From: Anaerolineae bacterium
GTDB lineage: Bacteria; Chloroflexota; Anaerolineae; Anaerolineales; Villigracilaceae
Direction of reading: 5' to 3'
Assembly (NCBI GenBank): GCA_018648685.1
Contig: JABGQT010000103.1
Span: 1 to 52,076, forward strand
DNA: 52,076 nucleotides
Part shown: positions 24,142 to 32,432 of the stretch, in pieces
Layout: each line of letters starts with the position of its first letter
Position numbering within the stretch: position 1 is the first letter of the stretch
Program-made: the position numbers and the translations under genes
The notes under the pieces: model-generated
Told to the model about the DNA's origin: nothing
Databases searched by the model: none
The model's input: the letters and a program-made list of their open reading frames with translations, nothing else

Positions 24142-24933
24142 ATGAAAACAATCTATCAAGCACTCGCAGAAATTGAAGAAACTAATCAGATTGCTGCGCT
24201 CGCAACAATTGTGCGCAGCAAAGGCTCAACACCGCGTCATGGAACGAGCAAGATGCTCATTTACGCAGATGGGAATATTATCGGCACAGTCGGTGGCGGG
24301 GAATTGGAGAGACGCGTCCATGTAGCAGCACAGGAGGCCATGCAAGACGGCGAAGCCCGTTATCTTACCTATAATATGTCTGACCCGTCAAAAGGCGATC
24401 CCGGCATTTGCGGCGGGACAGTGGAGGTCTTTGTGGAGCCTATTTTGCCTAATCCTACCCTTCTATTAATTGGTGCCGGTCACGTTGGGAAAGCGGTTGC
24501 ATATTTAGCCAAATGGCTCGATTTTCATGTTGTCGTCGCCGAGGATAGAGCCGAGTTTTGCACACCGGAGCATATACCCGGTGGAGATGAGTATCTCCCT
24601 GTAGCAATGGATGAGATCACCGAGCATCTCAAAATTAACTCACAAACCTATATCGTCATGGCAACGCGCGGCGCGGATGTGGATGCTGTCGCATTGCCTG
24701 ATCTATTAGAGAGTGATGCTGCATATATCGGCGTAATTGGCTCAAAGCGACGCTGGTTAGCGGCAGCAAGTTTATTACAAGAGCGAGGCATCCCAGAAGA
24801 GAAATATGCCAAAGTTCACTCACCCATCGGTCTTGAAATTGAAGCCGAAACGCCAGAGGAGATCGCTGTCAGCATTATGGCAGAGGTTCTGATGATCCGA
24901 AACGGCGGAACGGGCGAGAAGATGAGTACCTAA
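24142..24933 (+). CDS. XdhC/CoxI-family molybdoenzyme accessory protein
   Basis: 263 residues. The N-terminal XdhC_CoxI part has IVRSKGSTPRHGTSKMLI and GTVGGGELE. The C-terminal Rossmann part has LLLIGAGHVGKAVAYLA and IGVIGSKRR. XdhC proteins bind the molybdenum cofactor, help add the sulfido ligand and insert it into xanthine dehydrogenase-type enzymes. No xanthine or CO dehydrogenase subunit is nearby, so its client must be encoded elsewhere. The Cys in the STPRHG loop found in some members is missing. AAGGAA lies 13 nt before the ATG. Confidence 0.9.
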   Translation: MKTIYQALAEIEETNQIAALATIVRSKGSTPRHGTSKMLIYADGNIIGTVGGGELERRVHVAAQEAMQDGEARYLTYNMSDPSKGDPGICGGTVEVFVEPILPNPTLLLIGAGHVGKAVAYLAKWLDFHVVVAEDRAEFCTPEHIPGGDEYLPVAMDEITEHLKINSQTYIVMATRGADVDAVALPDLLESDAAYIGVIGSKRRWLAAASLLQERGIPEEKYAKVHSPIGLEIEAETPEEIAVSIMAEVLMIRNGGTGEKMST

Positions 24934-24974
24934 TTCACAACCAAATTAGACAGAAAAACGTAGATTGAATACGC

Positions 24975-24980
24975 TATAAT
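24975..24980 (+). promoter_or_regulatory. Probable -10 box before the SPFH gene
   Basis: A perfect TATAAT lies 38 nt before the ATG, followed by a leader with AAGGAG. No matching -35 is present at the usual distance. Confidence 0.4.
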
Positions 24981-25017
24981 GTAGACGTTATTGTGATTTA
25001 TTCATAAGGAGAAAAAG

Positions 25018-26064
25018 ATGGCAAGAATTTTTGACGTAATTGAATATTCCGATGAAATGGACAACGAGCTTGTACATCGTTTCCCCGAATCTGGGATCGG
25101 TGACTATAGAATTGGCTCGCAAGTAATTGTACGCGAGTCGCAAAATGCTGTTTTCTTCCGCGATGGTCAGGCACTGGATAAATTTGGTCCTGGTCGCCAC
25201 ACGATCGCGACAGGGAATATCCCCAAAGTAATTGATTTCATAGGCAAAGCCTTCAACAACCGCACACCTTTCCCGGCAGAGGTTTATTTTGTCTCGATGA
25301 AAGAGTTTCCCGAACTAAAATGGGGCACGCCGCAACCGATTATCGTCCGTAATCCGGGCGTGGGTTTGGGTGTTGCGCTCCTGCAAGGTTTTGGCACTTA
25401 TTCCATTGAAGTCAGCGACCCGCAACAATTTGTAACCCAAGTAGTCGGCGCAAAAGCATCCTATATGATGGATGATATTGATGATCGTCTACGCACCATG
25501 TTGCTCTCCAAACTTGCTGACTTGCTCGGCGAAACAGGCGCAACAAACAGCGTGTTAGAAATGATCGGTCTGACCGAAGAACTCGGTGCAGGCGTGCGCG
25601 CAAAAGCCCAACCTGATTTTGCTGCCCTCGGTCTGACACTCAAATCTTTCTACATCGGCAACTTGAAACCCTCCTCCAAATCGGCGCAGGAATTGCGCGA
25701 TATGGGGATGCTCGATATGGCAACTTACACCCAGCTCCAAGCCGCAGATGCCATGCGTGACGCAGCCCAAAACGAAGGTGGCGGCGCAGGTCTCACCGCC
25801 GGTATTGGCGCGGGCATGGGCATCGGAAATTTGATGCAAAACGCCACATCTGGCGCAACTGCGAAACCACAACAACAAGCCGCTCCTGCTGCCGCAAGCG
25901 GTGGAATGCCTTCCGTCATGACTCCCGCCGAAGCCGCCGCAATTTTGAAAGTTTCTCAAGAAGATGTGATGGCAGCCATCACCGCTGGTGACTTGAAAGC
26001 AAAAAAACTCGGTAATGCCTATAGAATTAGCAAAGGTTCGCTGGAAAAATTCTTAAGCGAATAA
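25018..26064 (+). CDS. SPFH/band-7 domain protein with C-terminal excisionase-type helix-turn-helix
   Basis: 348 residues. Residues about 1-225 match the SPFH-domain group related to YdjI/virion core-like proteins (VIEYSDEMDNELVHRFPE, IGSQVIVRESQNAVFFRDGQ, FGPGRHTI). A Gly/Ala-rich spacer (about 255-300) follows. Residues 301-348 form a MerR/excisionase-type (HTH_17) domain, MTPAEAAAILKVSQEDVMAAI and RISKGSLEKFL. SPFH proteins organise membrane complexes, whereas HTH_17 domains usually bind DNA or protein. In this position other family members carry a zinc ribbon, so the swap is notable. AAGGAG is 8 nt before the ATG, and a terminator follows the gene. Confidence 0.85.
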   Translation: MARIFDVIEYSDEMDNELVHRFPESGIGDYRIGSQVIVRESQNAVFFRDGQALDKFGPGRHTIATGNIPKVIDFIGKAFNNRTPFPAEVYFVSMKEFPELKWGTPQPIIVRNPGVGLGVALLQGFGTYSIEVSDPQQFVTQVVGAKASYMMDDIDDRLRTMLLSKLADLLGETGATNSVLEMIGLTEELGAGVRAKAQPDFAALGLTLKSFYIGNLKPSSKSAQELRDMGMLDMATYTQLQAADAMRDAAQNEGGGAGLTAGIGAGMGIGNLMQNATSGATAKPQQQAAPAAASGGMPSVMTPAEAAAILKVSQEDVMAAITAGDLKAKKLGNAYRISKGSLEKFLSE

Positions 26065-26097
26065 GAACTGGGTTGAAAGTTTAAGGTTTAAAAGTTG

Positions 26098-26125
26098 AAG
26101 GACGCTCTGATGAGCGTCCTTTTTT
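26098..26125 (+). terminator. Intrinsic terminator of the SPFH gene
   Basis: AAGGACGCTC (26098-26107) and GAGCGTCCTT (26112-26121) enclose a TGAT loop, followed by further T residues to 26125. Confidence 0.9.
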
Positions 26126-26212
26126 ATTTGGGATGAAAAACCGCTTCGCCCTTGTTTTGGGTTGGGTACCGTTTAACGCCCATCTGCCCCTCCAACCTTC
26201 AATATTAAACCG

Positions 26213-27847
26213 TTATTCCAAATCCGCCAACACATTCGGCACAAAAGCCAAAATATCACCCGCCAAAAGGGATGCCGATACCCCGATCATCTCTGCCGCC
26301 GTTAGCCCCGCTTGCGCATGGATCCATGAACCGGCTACCGCTGATTGAAGCGCATCTAGCCCCTGCACACGAAGACCAACGATCAGCCCCGCCAAAACGT
26401 CGCCAGAGCCAGCACGCGCCAATGCGGGAGACGCAACAGGAAGAGTATAAGTCTCACCAGTTGGCGCAGCAATGACCGTAAACGCTCCTTTCAACACAAC
26501 AACATGCCCCCATTTCTGAGCATATTCTCGCGCAACTTCCAAGCGATTTCCCTGAATGTCGCCAATAGAAAGCCCTGTCATCTCTGCCATCTCACCAGGG
26601 TGTGGAGTCAAAACAGCCGTTTCAGGAATAAGCTCATGCCATTTTTCAATTTTGGCAAGCAATTTCAAACCATCTGCGTCAAAAACCAAAGGGGGCAATG
26701 CAAGTTCTTTTTTATATTCTTCTTTATTTTCACCATGAACAAAACCGATTCCTACGCTACTTTTCTTTGCGCCATTCTTCATCTTTAGCAAATTTTCGAT
26801 AAACTCGCGCGTTGTTTCTTCCATCCCAAAGCCAGGACCTATAAGAAGCGCAGTTGCTCTCTCGATATTTTCCAGAAGAACAGTCGCCGCATCTGCTGCA
26901 ACAACGCCCATTTTATGCGGGAGCAGTACCCAAGTCGCTTCGGGAAATTGTCCTGCCAATGTACTATGTAAAGCCGAAGGGATTGCCAATGTCACTAGTC
27001 CCGCGCCAATTCTATAAGCCGCTTTTCCAGCCAATAACGCCGCACCAGTATAATTAACCGATCCTGCTGCAATGAGAGCTGTGCCAAATGTCCCTTTATG
27101 CGCATCAAGTGGACGCTCCGGCAAAAGGGCAGAAACATAATCTTCATCAACGACAAAATTCTTAACCGCCACCCAATTGGGGACTTTGTCCGTCACGCCA
27201 ATATCAACGACAGCGATCTCGCCACAAATCTCGAAGGCGGGCAATTTCAGCAAGCCAAATTTGATAGCTGCCATCGTCGCAGTCACGTCAGCAGGGATGG
27301 TTTCAGCCGCGACATCACCAGTGTTGCTGTCCACACCAGAGGGACAATCTATGGCGACGATATAAGGTTCCCATCCCACACTTTCGAGGGCATCTCCCGC
27401 TGCTGCGAGTAAATCTGCTGCATTTTTGCGGAGCGGCAATTTTATACCAGTGCCCAGTAACCCATCGAGAAATACAGATTTTTCTTTTGCCAAAGCCCGA
27501 AGCTTTTCAAAATCTTTGTCGCTTTGAGAAAGAACGATCTCCCCACCCGCAATTTTGACGCGTTCGACGAGCAGATCATCTTTTACCTTGCGTTTGAAAA
27601 GATAGGCAGTCACATCCCAGCCTTCAGCGGCGAGCAAGTCGAGGGTTACGAGCGCATCCCCGCCGTTGTTGCCGGGACCAACGAGAGCTATTATCGTATT
27701 TCCGCTGCCCATACTATCAGGCAAATCGAGAATAATATCGGCGATTCCACGTCCTGCATTTTCCATTAATTGCGCGAAAGAAACCCCGCCAACTGCATCG
27801 GTTTGAACGTCGATATTCCGCATTTCTTCAACAGATATATATTTCAT
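26213..27847 (-). CDS. nnr: Bifunctional NAD(P)H-hydrate epimerase / ADP-dependent dehydratase (Nnr)
   Basis: 544 residues with both repair domains. Residues about 1-215 are the YjeF_N epimerase domain (GVSFAQLMENAGRG, LVGPGNNGGDALV, IDCPSGVDSNTGDV). Residues about 225-544 are the YjeF_C dehydratase domain, a ribokinase-like fold with AHKGTFGTALIAAGS, LTPHPGEMAEMTG and the anion-hole ARAGSGDVLAGLI. Together they return damaged NAD(P)HX to NAD(P)H using ADP. AAGGAC precedes the ATG. It is downstream of the AOR gene on the same strand, but a 99-bp gap with repeats separates them. Confidence 0.95.
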   Translation of the reverse strand: MKYISVEEMRNIDVQTDAVGGVSFAQLMENAGRGIADIILDLPDSMGSGNTIIALVGPGNNGGDALVTLDLLAAEGWDVTAYLFKRKVKDDLLVERVKIAGGEIVLSQSDKDFEKLRALAKEKSVFLDGLLGTGIKLPLRKNAADLLAAAGDALESVGWEPYIVAIDCPSGVDSNTGDVAAETIPADVTATMAAIKFGLLKLPAFEICGEIAVVDIGVTDKVPNWVAVKNFVVDEDYVSALLPERPLDAHKGTFGTALIAAGSVNYTGAALLAGKAAYRIGAGLVTLAIPSALHSTLAGQFPEATWVLLPHKMGVVAADAATVLLENIERATALLIGPGFGMEETTREFIENLLKMKNGAKKSSVGIGFVHGENKEEYKKELALPPLVFDADGLKLLAKIEKWHELIPETAVLTPHPGEMAEMTGLSIGDIQGNRLEVAREYAQKWGHVVVLKGAFTVIAAPTGETYTLPVASPALARAGSGDVLAGLIVGLRVQGLDALQSAVAGSWIHAQAGLTAAEMIGVSASLLAGDILAFVPNVLADLE

Positions 27848-27864
27848 GATTTATTGTCCTTGTT

Positions 27865-27923
27865 CCAACGCTCTGCGTTGGACTATAGTAGAGCAATTGC
27901 AACGCAGAGCATTGCAATTAGAA
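27865..27923. repeat. Paired short palindromes between nnr and the AOR gene
   Basis: CCAACGC/GCGTTGG (27865-27881) is a perfect hairpin. Just downstream, ATTGCAACGCAGAGCATTGCAAT is another, with ATTGCAA/TTGCAAT arms. Both contain the AACGCAGAG/CTCTGCGTT core in opposite orientations, as in REP-like extragenic elements. The pair fills most of the gap 27848-27946. Confidence 0.55.
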
Positions 27924-27946
27924 AAAAATGCTTTGTGTAAATCCTT

Positions 27947-29749
27947 CTACAGACTACCTAAATTTAATTCATCCATCTTCTCGCGCAGAGGCACACCATC
28001 CTCACCCCAACCACGGGCAATGTAGTAGGCAGCGAGCATCTCATCGAAAGGGATGATGTATCCTTCCGCGCCCCCGTTGGGGAGAGCTTTTAGCATGGGG
28101 GCGGGCAGACAATCATTGGCACCGAGCAAGCCCAAATTAAGGTTGATCCGGCGTTTGAGATTCCAGGCACGTTCGCCGGAGCGCATCAGCTCATCCAAAT
28201 CCCAGTCCAAACCACAGGCGGCGTTCACCAAATCCAAAACTGTTTCGGGCGGGACATTGGCAAAATGACAGAGTACAAGGGCGTTGCCGACCGTACGCCA
28301 ATCCTGATGACGGGCGACATTGGTAGCTTTTTCTGCACCTGCATGGCGGTCAAAATACTCAAGCCCGAGAGCATCATCGACCTGCCCAATGTCGGCAAGG
28401 AAATAATCGGATTGATTATGACAGCCTCCACGCGGCGAAGTAGCATAAACAAGCGCCATGCCCGATGCCCCGCGCGGATCGTGATAGGCAAGCTCCAAAC
28501 CGTTGACCTGCACAGCTTGAGATTTTGCATCAAATTGGCGAGCAAGAGCCAATGTGCCTTCGGCGAGTAACGCACCAAAACCTTCACGGCGTACCATTTG
28601 GTGCAAAAGCGTTTCGGCAGCTTCGGCGTTACCCCAAGAAAGCGCAAGCCCGCCCGTATCTTCGGTAGAAATAATGCCTTGCTCGAAAAGGCTATACGCA
28701 AGCCCGAGCACGCCGCTTGCCGAGATCACGTCCATGCCGTAGCGATCGCAAAGCTCGCCCATGCGGGTCGCAAAAAGGGCATCAGTCAACCCAAGATTAG
28801 GACCAAAACCGACCAAAGTTTCATATTCAGGTCCTTTGCGTTTCTCGCCGTCGCCTAAATCAACAACACGGCCACAAGCGATGACACAGCCATGACAAGC
28901 CTTTTTGCCGACCAAAATTGTCTCGGCGACGCTCGAACCAGAGACTTTTTCTGAGCCTTCAAGCGTACCCGCACTGAAATACTTTTTCGGCATTTCACCC
29001 AGATAATCGAGATACTCCGCCGCGCCCGCGGAGCCAAGATCGCTCATCACGCTCGTTAGTGCGTCATCTTTCAGCGCGCGGTTTGCCGCCATTCGTAATT
29101 TCTTATATTCATCTGGCTTTGCAAGCGGTATTTCCCCACGCCCCTGCACCGCTATCGCTTTGAGATTTTTCGCGCCCATCACCGCGCCCAAGCCCGTGCG
29201 TCCAGCCGCGCGTCCATGATCGCAAAAAATGCCCGCAAAAGGGATTTGATTTTCTCCCGCGATGCCAATCCCAAAAACTTTTGTAGATTTTGAGCCTGAT
29301 TCCGCTTTTATGGATTTCTGAATCTCATACGTATCCTGCTCCCAAAGATGGGCAGCCGCTCTTAATTCTGGCTTGCTTCCGTTTAATGAAAGGTAGAAAG
29401 GAGAATCGCTTTTTCCCGTTACCCATATCCCATCGTAGCCGCATTTGCGTAATTCGACACCCCACCCCCCCCCCACATTGGATTCCGCCCACAGGCGCGT
29501 GGCGGGAGATTTTCCGGTCACAACAAAACGTCCGGTGGCGGGACCAAATGTCCCCGTGAGCGGCCCGGTCAAAATCAGCAGCGGCGCATCCGCCGAAAGC
29601 GGATCAAGCTCGGCAGTCAGGCTATCATATAAAATCCGTGCGGCAAGGGAGGCAGCACCAAGATAATCGCGCTGCCATTCAGCGGGAATTTCGTAATTTT
29701 CGAAGCTTTGTTTGGAGAGATTGATTTTCAGGATTGGTTGCATGAGCAT
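27947..29749 (-). CDS. Aldehyde:ferredoxin oxidoreductase-family tungstoenzyme
   Basis: 600 residues covering the three AOR domains. The 4Fe-4S cluster ligands are C285, C288 and C292 (CHGCVIAC), with C494 (LVLCHFA) as the fourth. Pterin-binding segments include GRAAGRTGLGAVMGAKNLKA and LELAYHDPRGASGMAL. AOR-family enzymes hold tungsten in a bis-pterin cofactor and oxidise aldehydes to acids with ferredoxin in the cytosol. Assignment to a precise substrate class is not possible. The usual early motif with GGRG reads GAAS (residues 31-34). Codons 92-96 contain a run of ten G (29465-29474). An SCP2 gene lies upstream on the same strand. Confidence 0.9.
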   Translation of the reverse strand: MLMQPILKINLSKQSFENYEIPAEWQRDYLGAASLAARILYDSLTAELDPLSADAPLLILTGPLTGTFGPATGRFVVTGKSPATRLWAESNVGGGWGVELRKCGYDGIWVTGKSDSPFYLSLNGSKPELRAAAHLWEQDTYEIQKSIKAESGSKSTKVFGIGIAGENQIPFAGIFCDHGRAAGRTGLGAVMGAKNLKAIAVQGRGEIPLAKPDEYKKLRMAANRALKDDALTSVMSDLGSAGAAEYLDYLGEMPKKYFSAGTLEGSEKVSGSSVAETILVGKKACHGCVIACGRVVDLGDGEKRKGPEYETLVGFGPNLGLTDALFATRMGELCDRYGMDVISASGVLGLAYSLFEQGIISTEDTGGLALSWGNAEAAETLLHQMVRREGFGALLAEGTLALARQFDAKSQAVQVNGLELAYHDPRGASGMALVYATSPRGGCHNQSDYFLADIGQVDDALGLEYFDRHAGAEKATNVARHQDWRTVGNALVLCHFANVPPETVLDLVNAACGLDWDLDELMRSGERAWNLKRRINLNLGLLGANDCLPAPMLKALPNGGAEGYIIPFDEMLAAYYIARGWGEDGVPLREKMDELNLGSL

Positions 29750-29770
29750 TTAGTTCAAAAGTTTTGTCTC

Positions 29771-29846
29771 ACCACAGAGACACAAAGTTCACAAAGAATT
29801 TCTTAGTGAACACAGAGAAAAACTACGAGTTCTTCGTGCTTTTGTG
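29771..29846. repeat. Dispersed CACAGAG/CACAAAG-type repeat upstream of the AOR gene
   Basis: The stretch alternates ACCACAGAGACACAAAG, TTCACAAAGAA, TTCTTAGTGAACACAGAG and TTCTTCGTGCTTTTGTG. It can fold on itself (TTCACAAAGAA/TTCTTAGTGAA). It resembles the element at 5211-5286 in composition and layout. Confidence 0.5.
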
Positions 29847-29854
29847 ATAAAAAA

Positions 29855-30262
29855 TTATAAGGCTTTATCAGTCACTTCGCTGGCACAGCGAACAAAATCC
29901 AAAACAGTGGGAACGCTTCGCATCATGACTGCCATGTTGCCTTTTACGCCAAGTTTTCGGGTCAGCATCGCTTGCATGGGATCAAGATCACCCTGCAAAA
30001 CACGCAGAAAATTGGTGTAGGAGGCTTTGAGAATAAAGGCTGGTTTCTTCTCGCCAACTTCATCCCAAATGGCAACTTCACGGCATTTGCCATGCCAAAG
30101 GTCTATATAAAGAAGCATCTGCTTTTCAAGTCTGTCGTCCGCGTCAAGTTGGCAGAGCATATCGCCCTCCCATTTTTTTGCGACCTGGGCATATTTTTCG
30201 TCATTATTCAGCTTCTCTTTAAGAGATTCTAACCATTCTATACTGGGGAAAACAGCGCTCAT
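29855..30262 (-). CDS. SCP2 sterol-transfer-like domain protein
   Basis: 135 residues from the ATG at 30262, which has GGAGG 10 nt upstream; a longer in-frame start at 30292 has none. The pattern SIEWLESLKEKLNND, KWEGDMLCQLDAD, then PAFILKASYTNFLRVLQGDLDPMQAMLTRKLGVKGNM is the SCP2 fold. This fold makes a hydrophobic tunnel for lipids or acyl-CoA. Single-domain bacterial members have no assigned role. It lies about 105 nt upstream of the AOR-family gene on the same strand and may be co-expressed with it. Confidence 0.88.
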   Translation of the reverse strand: MSAVFPSIEWLESLKEKLNNDEKYAQVAKKWEGDMLCQLDADDRLEKQMLLYIDLWHGKCREVAIWDEVGEKKPAFILKASYTNFLRVLQGDLDPMQAMLTRKLGVKGNMAVMMRSVPTVLDFVRCASEVTDKAL

Positions 30263-30367
30263 TTTAGGGGTTCCTCCGAAATGTGGATACAAAGAGATTT
30301 TACCACTCAGAAACGATTATCAGATTAAAGCACAAGGTAAATTTTGGCTAAAAAATTATGCGCGCCC

Positions 30368-30396
30368 TTGCACAAATGATAAACTTCGTCTATTCT
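30368..30396 (+). promoter_or_regulatory. Probable promoter of the amino acid ABC transporter operon
   Basis: TTGCAC (30368-30373) and TATTCT (30391-30396) are 17 nt apart, a reasonable housekeeping promoter about 125 nt before the permease start codon. The rest of 30293-30503 shows nothing else clear. Confidence 0.45.
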
Positions 30397-30521
30397 TATT
30401 TGAGTGAAAAGTCGTTATTTGTCGCTAAGGAAACTTTCTGAAACAAATAACCATCCCACAAATCAACATTCATTCAAATAGTCTCGTAAAAAAAACAATA
30501 TATTTGGAGAAGGAAACACCT

Positions 30522-31367
30522 ATGGATAATAGCCTCCCCGTTTCAGACGAAAAAGCCAGCATGCAGCTCAAAGATATTTCATGGTGGTTCTTAGGACTTG
30601 TTCTAATTTTTGTTTGGGCAATTTACATTTTCCTGACCAAAGAAAACTATCAGGAAGCCTTCAACTTCATCAAAATAGGCATTCAAATCACCATCAAAAC
30701 TTCGCTGATAGCCTATGTCTTTGCTCTTATGCTTGGATTATTAGCTGGCTTGGGGCGCATATCAAAAAATCTTTTCTTCAATAATCTATCTCGTCTCTAT
30801 GTCGAATTGATACGCGGCATTCCCATGCTAGTACTCATTTTCTTCATTGCCCTTGTTGGCGTTCCAATGCTTGTTGATGGAATAAATGCCTTGGGTGTGT
30901 GGCTCACTACAATCGGGCTAGCTTCTATTGGAGAAACATTAAGCGGATTTGGCAATAAAGCCTTCACTATGAATGGGCGTGCTATTTTTGCGCTCTCCAT
31001 CACTTATGGCGCGTTTCTGGCAGAGATTTTCCGCGCAGGCATCCAATCAATCGGGCGCGGACAAATGGAAGCGGGACGCTCTTTGGGAATGAGCTACGGT
31101 CAAACGATGCGGCATATCATCCTCCCGCAAGCGGTGCGGAACGTACTCCCCGCGTTGGGCAATGATTTTGTCGCCATGGTAAAAGACTCATCGCTAGTGT
31201 CTGTTTTGGCGGTACGCGATATTACCCAAGTCTCACGTTTATATGCCGGAAGCACGTTTCGGTTCAGGGAAGCATACGTTACTGTATCCATTATGTATCT
31301 CACAATCACAGTTGTTCTCTCTCTCTTAGTCCAAGTTATGGAAAGGCGGTTACGTAAACATGACTGA
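30522..31367 (+). CDS. Polar amino acid ABC transporter permease (HisM/GlnP type)
   Basis: 281 residues from the ATG at 30522, chosen because GGAGAAGG ends 8 nt upstream. An earlier in-frame TTG lies before this ribosome site. About five or six membrane helices are seen. The EAA loop that contacts the ATPase reads [29 protein letters not shown] in part. The TIGR01726-like start [13 protein letters not shown] and [14 protein letters not shown] are typical of glutamine, glutamate or basic amino acid importers. The ATPase gene overlaps by 8 nt. No substrate-binding protein gene is adjacent, so specificity is unknown. Confidence 0.92.
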   Translation: MDNSLPVSDEKASMQLKDISWWFLGLVLIFVWAIYIFLTKENYQEAFNFIKIGIQITIKTSLIAYVFALMLGLLAGLGRISKNLFFNNLSRLYVELIRGIPMLVLIFFIALVGVPMLVDGINALGVWLTTIGLASIGETLSGFGNKAFTMNGRAIFALSITYGAFLAEIFRAGIQSIGRGQMEAGRSLGMSYGQTMRHIILPQAVRNVLPALGNDFVAMVKDSSLVSVLAVRDITQVSRLYAGSTFRFREAYVTVSIMYLTITVVLSLLVQVMERRLRKHD

Positions 31368-32106
31368 GTCACACGATATGATCGTTATTAAAGACCTATA
31401 TAAACATTTTGACAGCATTAAAGCACTCAATGGCGTTAATCTGACTGTCAAAAAAGGAAAAGTTATTGTCGTCATCGGGCCTAGCGGCTCGGGAAAATCG
31501 ACCATGCTCCGCTGCATCAATCACCTTGAAGTACCCACCAGTGGTGAAGTCTGGATCGATGGCAAACACCTAGGCAAAAAAGAAAAAGAACTCAATGCCA
31601 TACGTGCCGAAGTGGGCATGGTTTTCCAACTCTTCAATTTATTCCCCCATCTGACAGCATTAGAAAATGTGACCGTCGCCCAAAAAGTAGTGCGCGGTCG
31701 CTCTAAAGAAGAAGCCGAAGAAATTGCTATGAAACAACTTATCCGCGTGGGTATCCCGGAAAAAGCAGATGCTTACCCTACAAATCTTTCTGGTGGGCAA
31801 CAACAACGCGTTGCTATTGCGCGTTCTTTGGCGATGAATCCAAAAATCATGCTCTTCGATGAACCAACCAGTGCCCTCGACCCTGAAATGATTAAAGAAG
31901 TGCTAGACGTAATGCTCGACCTCGCCAAAGAAGGCATGACCATGGTCGTCGTCACACACGAGATGGGTTTTGCCCGCTCTGCCGCAGATGAAGTCCTCTT
32001 TATGGACGAAGGCCTCATCGTAGAACACACCACCCCGCATGACCTCTACAATAACCCCAAAGAAGAGCGCACAAAGCTCTTCTTATCGCAAATTTTGCAA
32101 CATTAG
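31360..32106 (+). CDS. Polar amino acid ABC transporter ATP-binding protein (GlnQ type)
   Basis: 248 residues with all ABC motifs. Walker A is GPSGSGKST (residues 40-48), the Q-loop is [16 protein letters not shown], the signature is LSGGQQQR, Walker B is [12 protein letters not shown] and the switch His is in VVTHEMGFA. The length and [10 protein letters not shown] segment are those of HisP/GlnQ proteins that drive uptake of polar amino acids. The start overlaps the permease end by 8 nt, so the two are coupled. Confidence 0.95.
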   Translation: MTESHDMIVIKDLYKHFDSIKALNGVNLTVKKGKVIVVIGPSGSGKSTMLRCINHLEVPTSGEVWIDGKHLGKKEKELNAIRAEVGMVFQLFNLFPHLTALENVTVAQKVVRGRSKEEAEEIAMKQLIRVGIPEKADAYPTNLSGGQQQRVAIARSLAMNPKIMLFDEPTSALDPEMIKEVLDVMLDLAKEGMTMVVVTHEMGFARSAADEVLFMDEGLIVEHTTPHDLYNNPKEERTKLFLSQILQH

Positions 32107-32130
32107 CCAAACTTTTTTATCGTTGCCCCC

Positions 32131-32227
32131 AGACCCGAAAGGTTTCAATCGCGCCTTAATTAGACCAGAATCTATGCTTCTAAAATCGTCTAATAAAAAA
32201 TGCGCTCTAATAAAACCTTTCGGGTCT
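32131..32227. repeat. 97-bp element with perfect 15-bp terminal inverted repeats
   Basis: AGACCCGAAAGGTTT (32131-32145) and its exact complement (32213-32227) flank an AT-rich centre. The centre contains further pairing (GCGCCTTAATTAGAC with GTCTAATAAAAAATGCGC, imperfect). It lies 24 nt after the ATPase stop codon and may also act as its transcript end. The shape matches a small non-coding repeat element. Confidence 0.65.
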
Positions 32228-32238
32228 CTTGTTAAAAC

Positions 32239-32278
32239 AAAGAGAAATGCCCGGCAATTGTCGGGCATTTCTCTTTTG
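32239..32278 (-). terminator. Terminator of the tRNA-Leu transcript, likely bidirectional
   Basis: AAAGAGAAATGCCCG and CGGGCATTTCTCTTT form a 15-bp perfect stem around an 8-nt loop (GCAATTGT). On the minus strand the stem runs into TTTGTTTT. On the plus strand TTTTGTG follows, so it may also stop readthrough from the ABC operon. Confidence 0.85.
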
Positions 32279-32363
<85 letters not shown>

Positions 32364-32376
32364 AAACGCAGAAGGT

Positions 32377-32404
32377 ATTATAATCAGCTTCTACACAATG
32401 TCAA
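32377..32404 (-). promoter_or_regulatory. Consensus promoter of tRNA-Leu
   Basis: On the minus strand, perfect TTGACA (32404-32399) and perfect TATAAT (32382-32377) are separated by 16 nt. The expected start lies about 7 nt before the tRNA 5' end. Confidence 0.85.
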
Positions 32405-32432
32405 GAAGATTTTCAATTTAGGAGAGAGATAG

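Noticed and set aside
29465-29474. Possible frameshift at the G10 tract of the AOR-family gene
   Set aside because: The reading frame before and after the tract continues in the same family alignment (ESNVGGGWGVEL), so no frameshift is present in this sequence.
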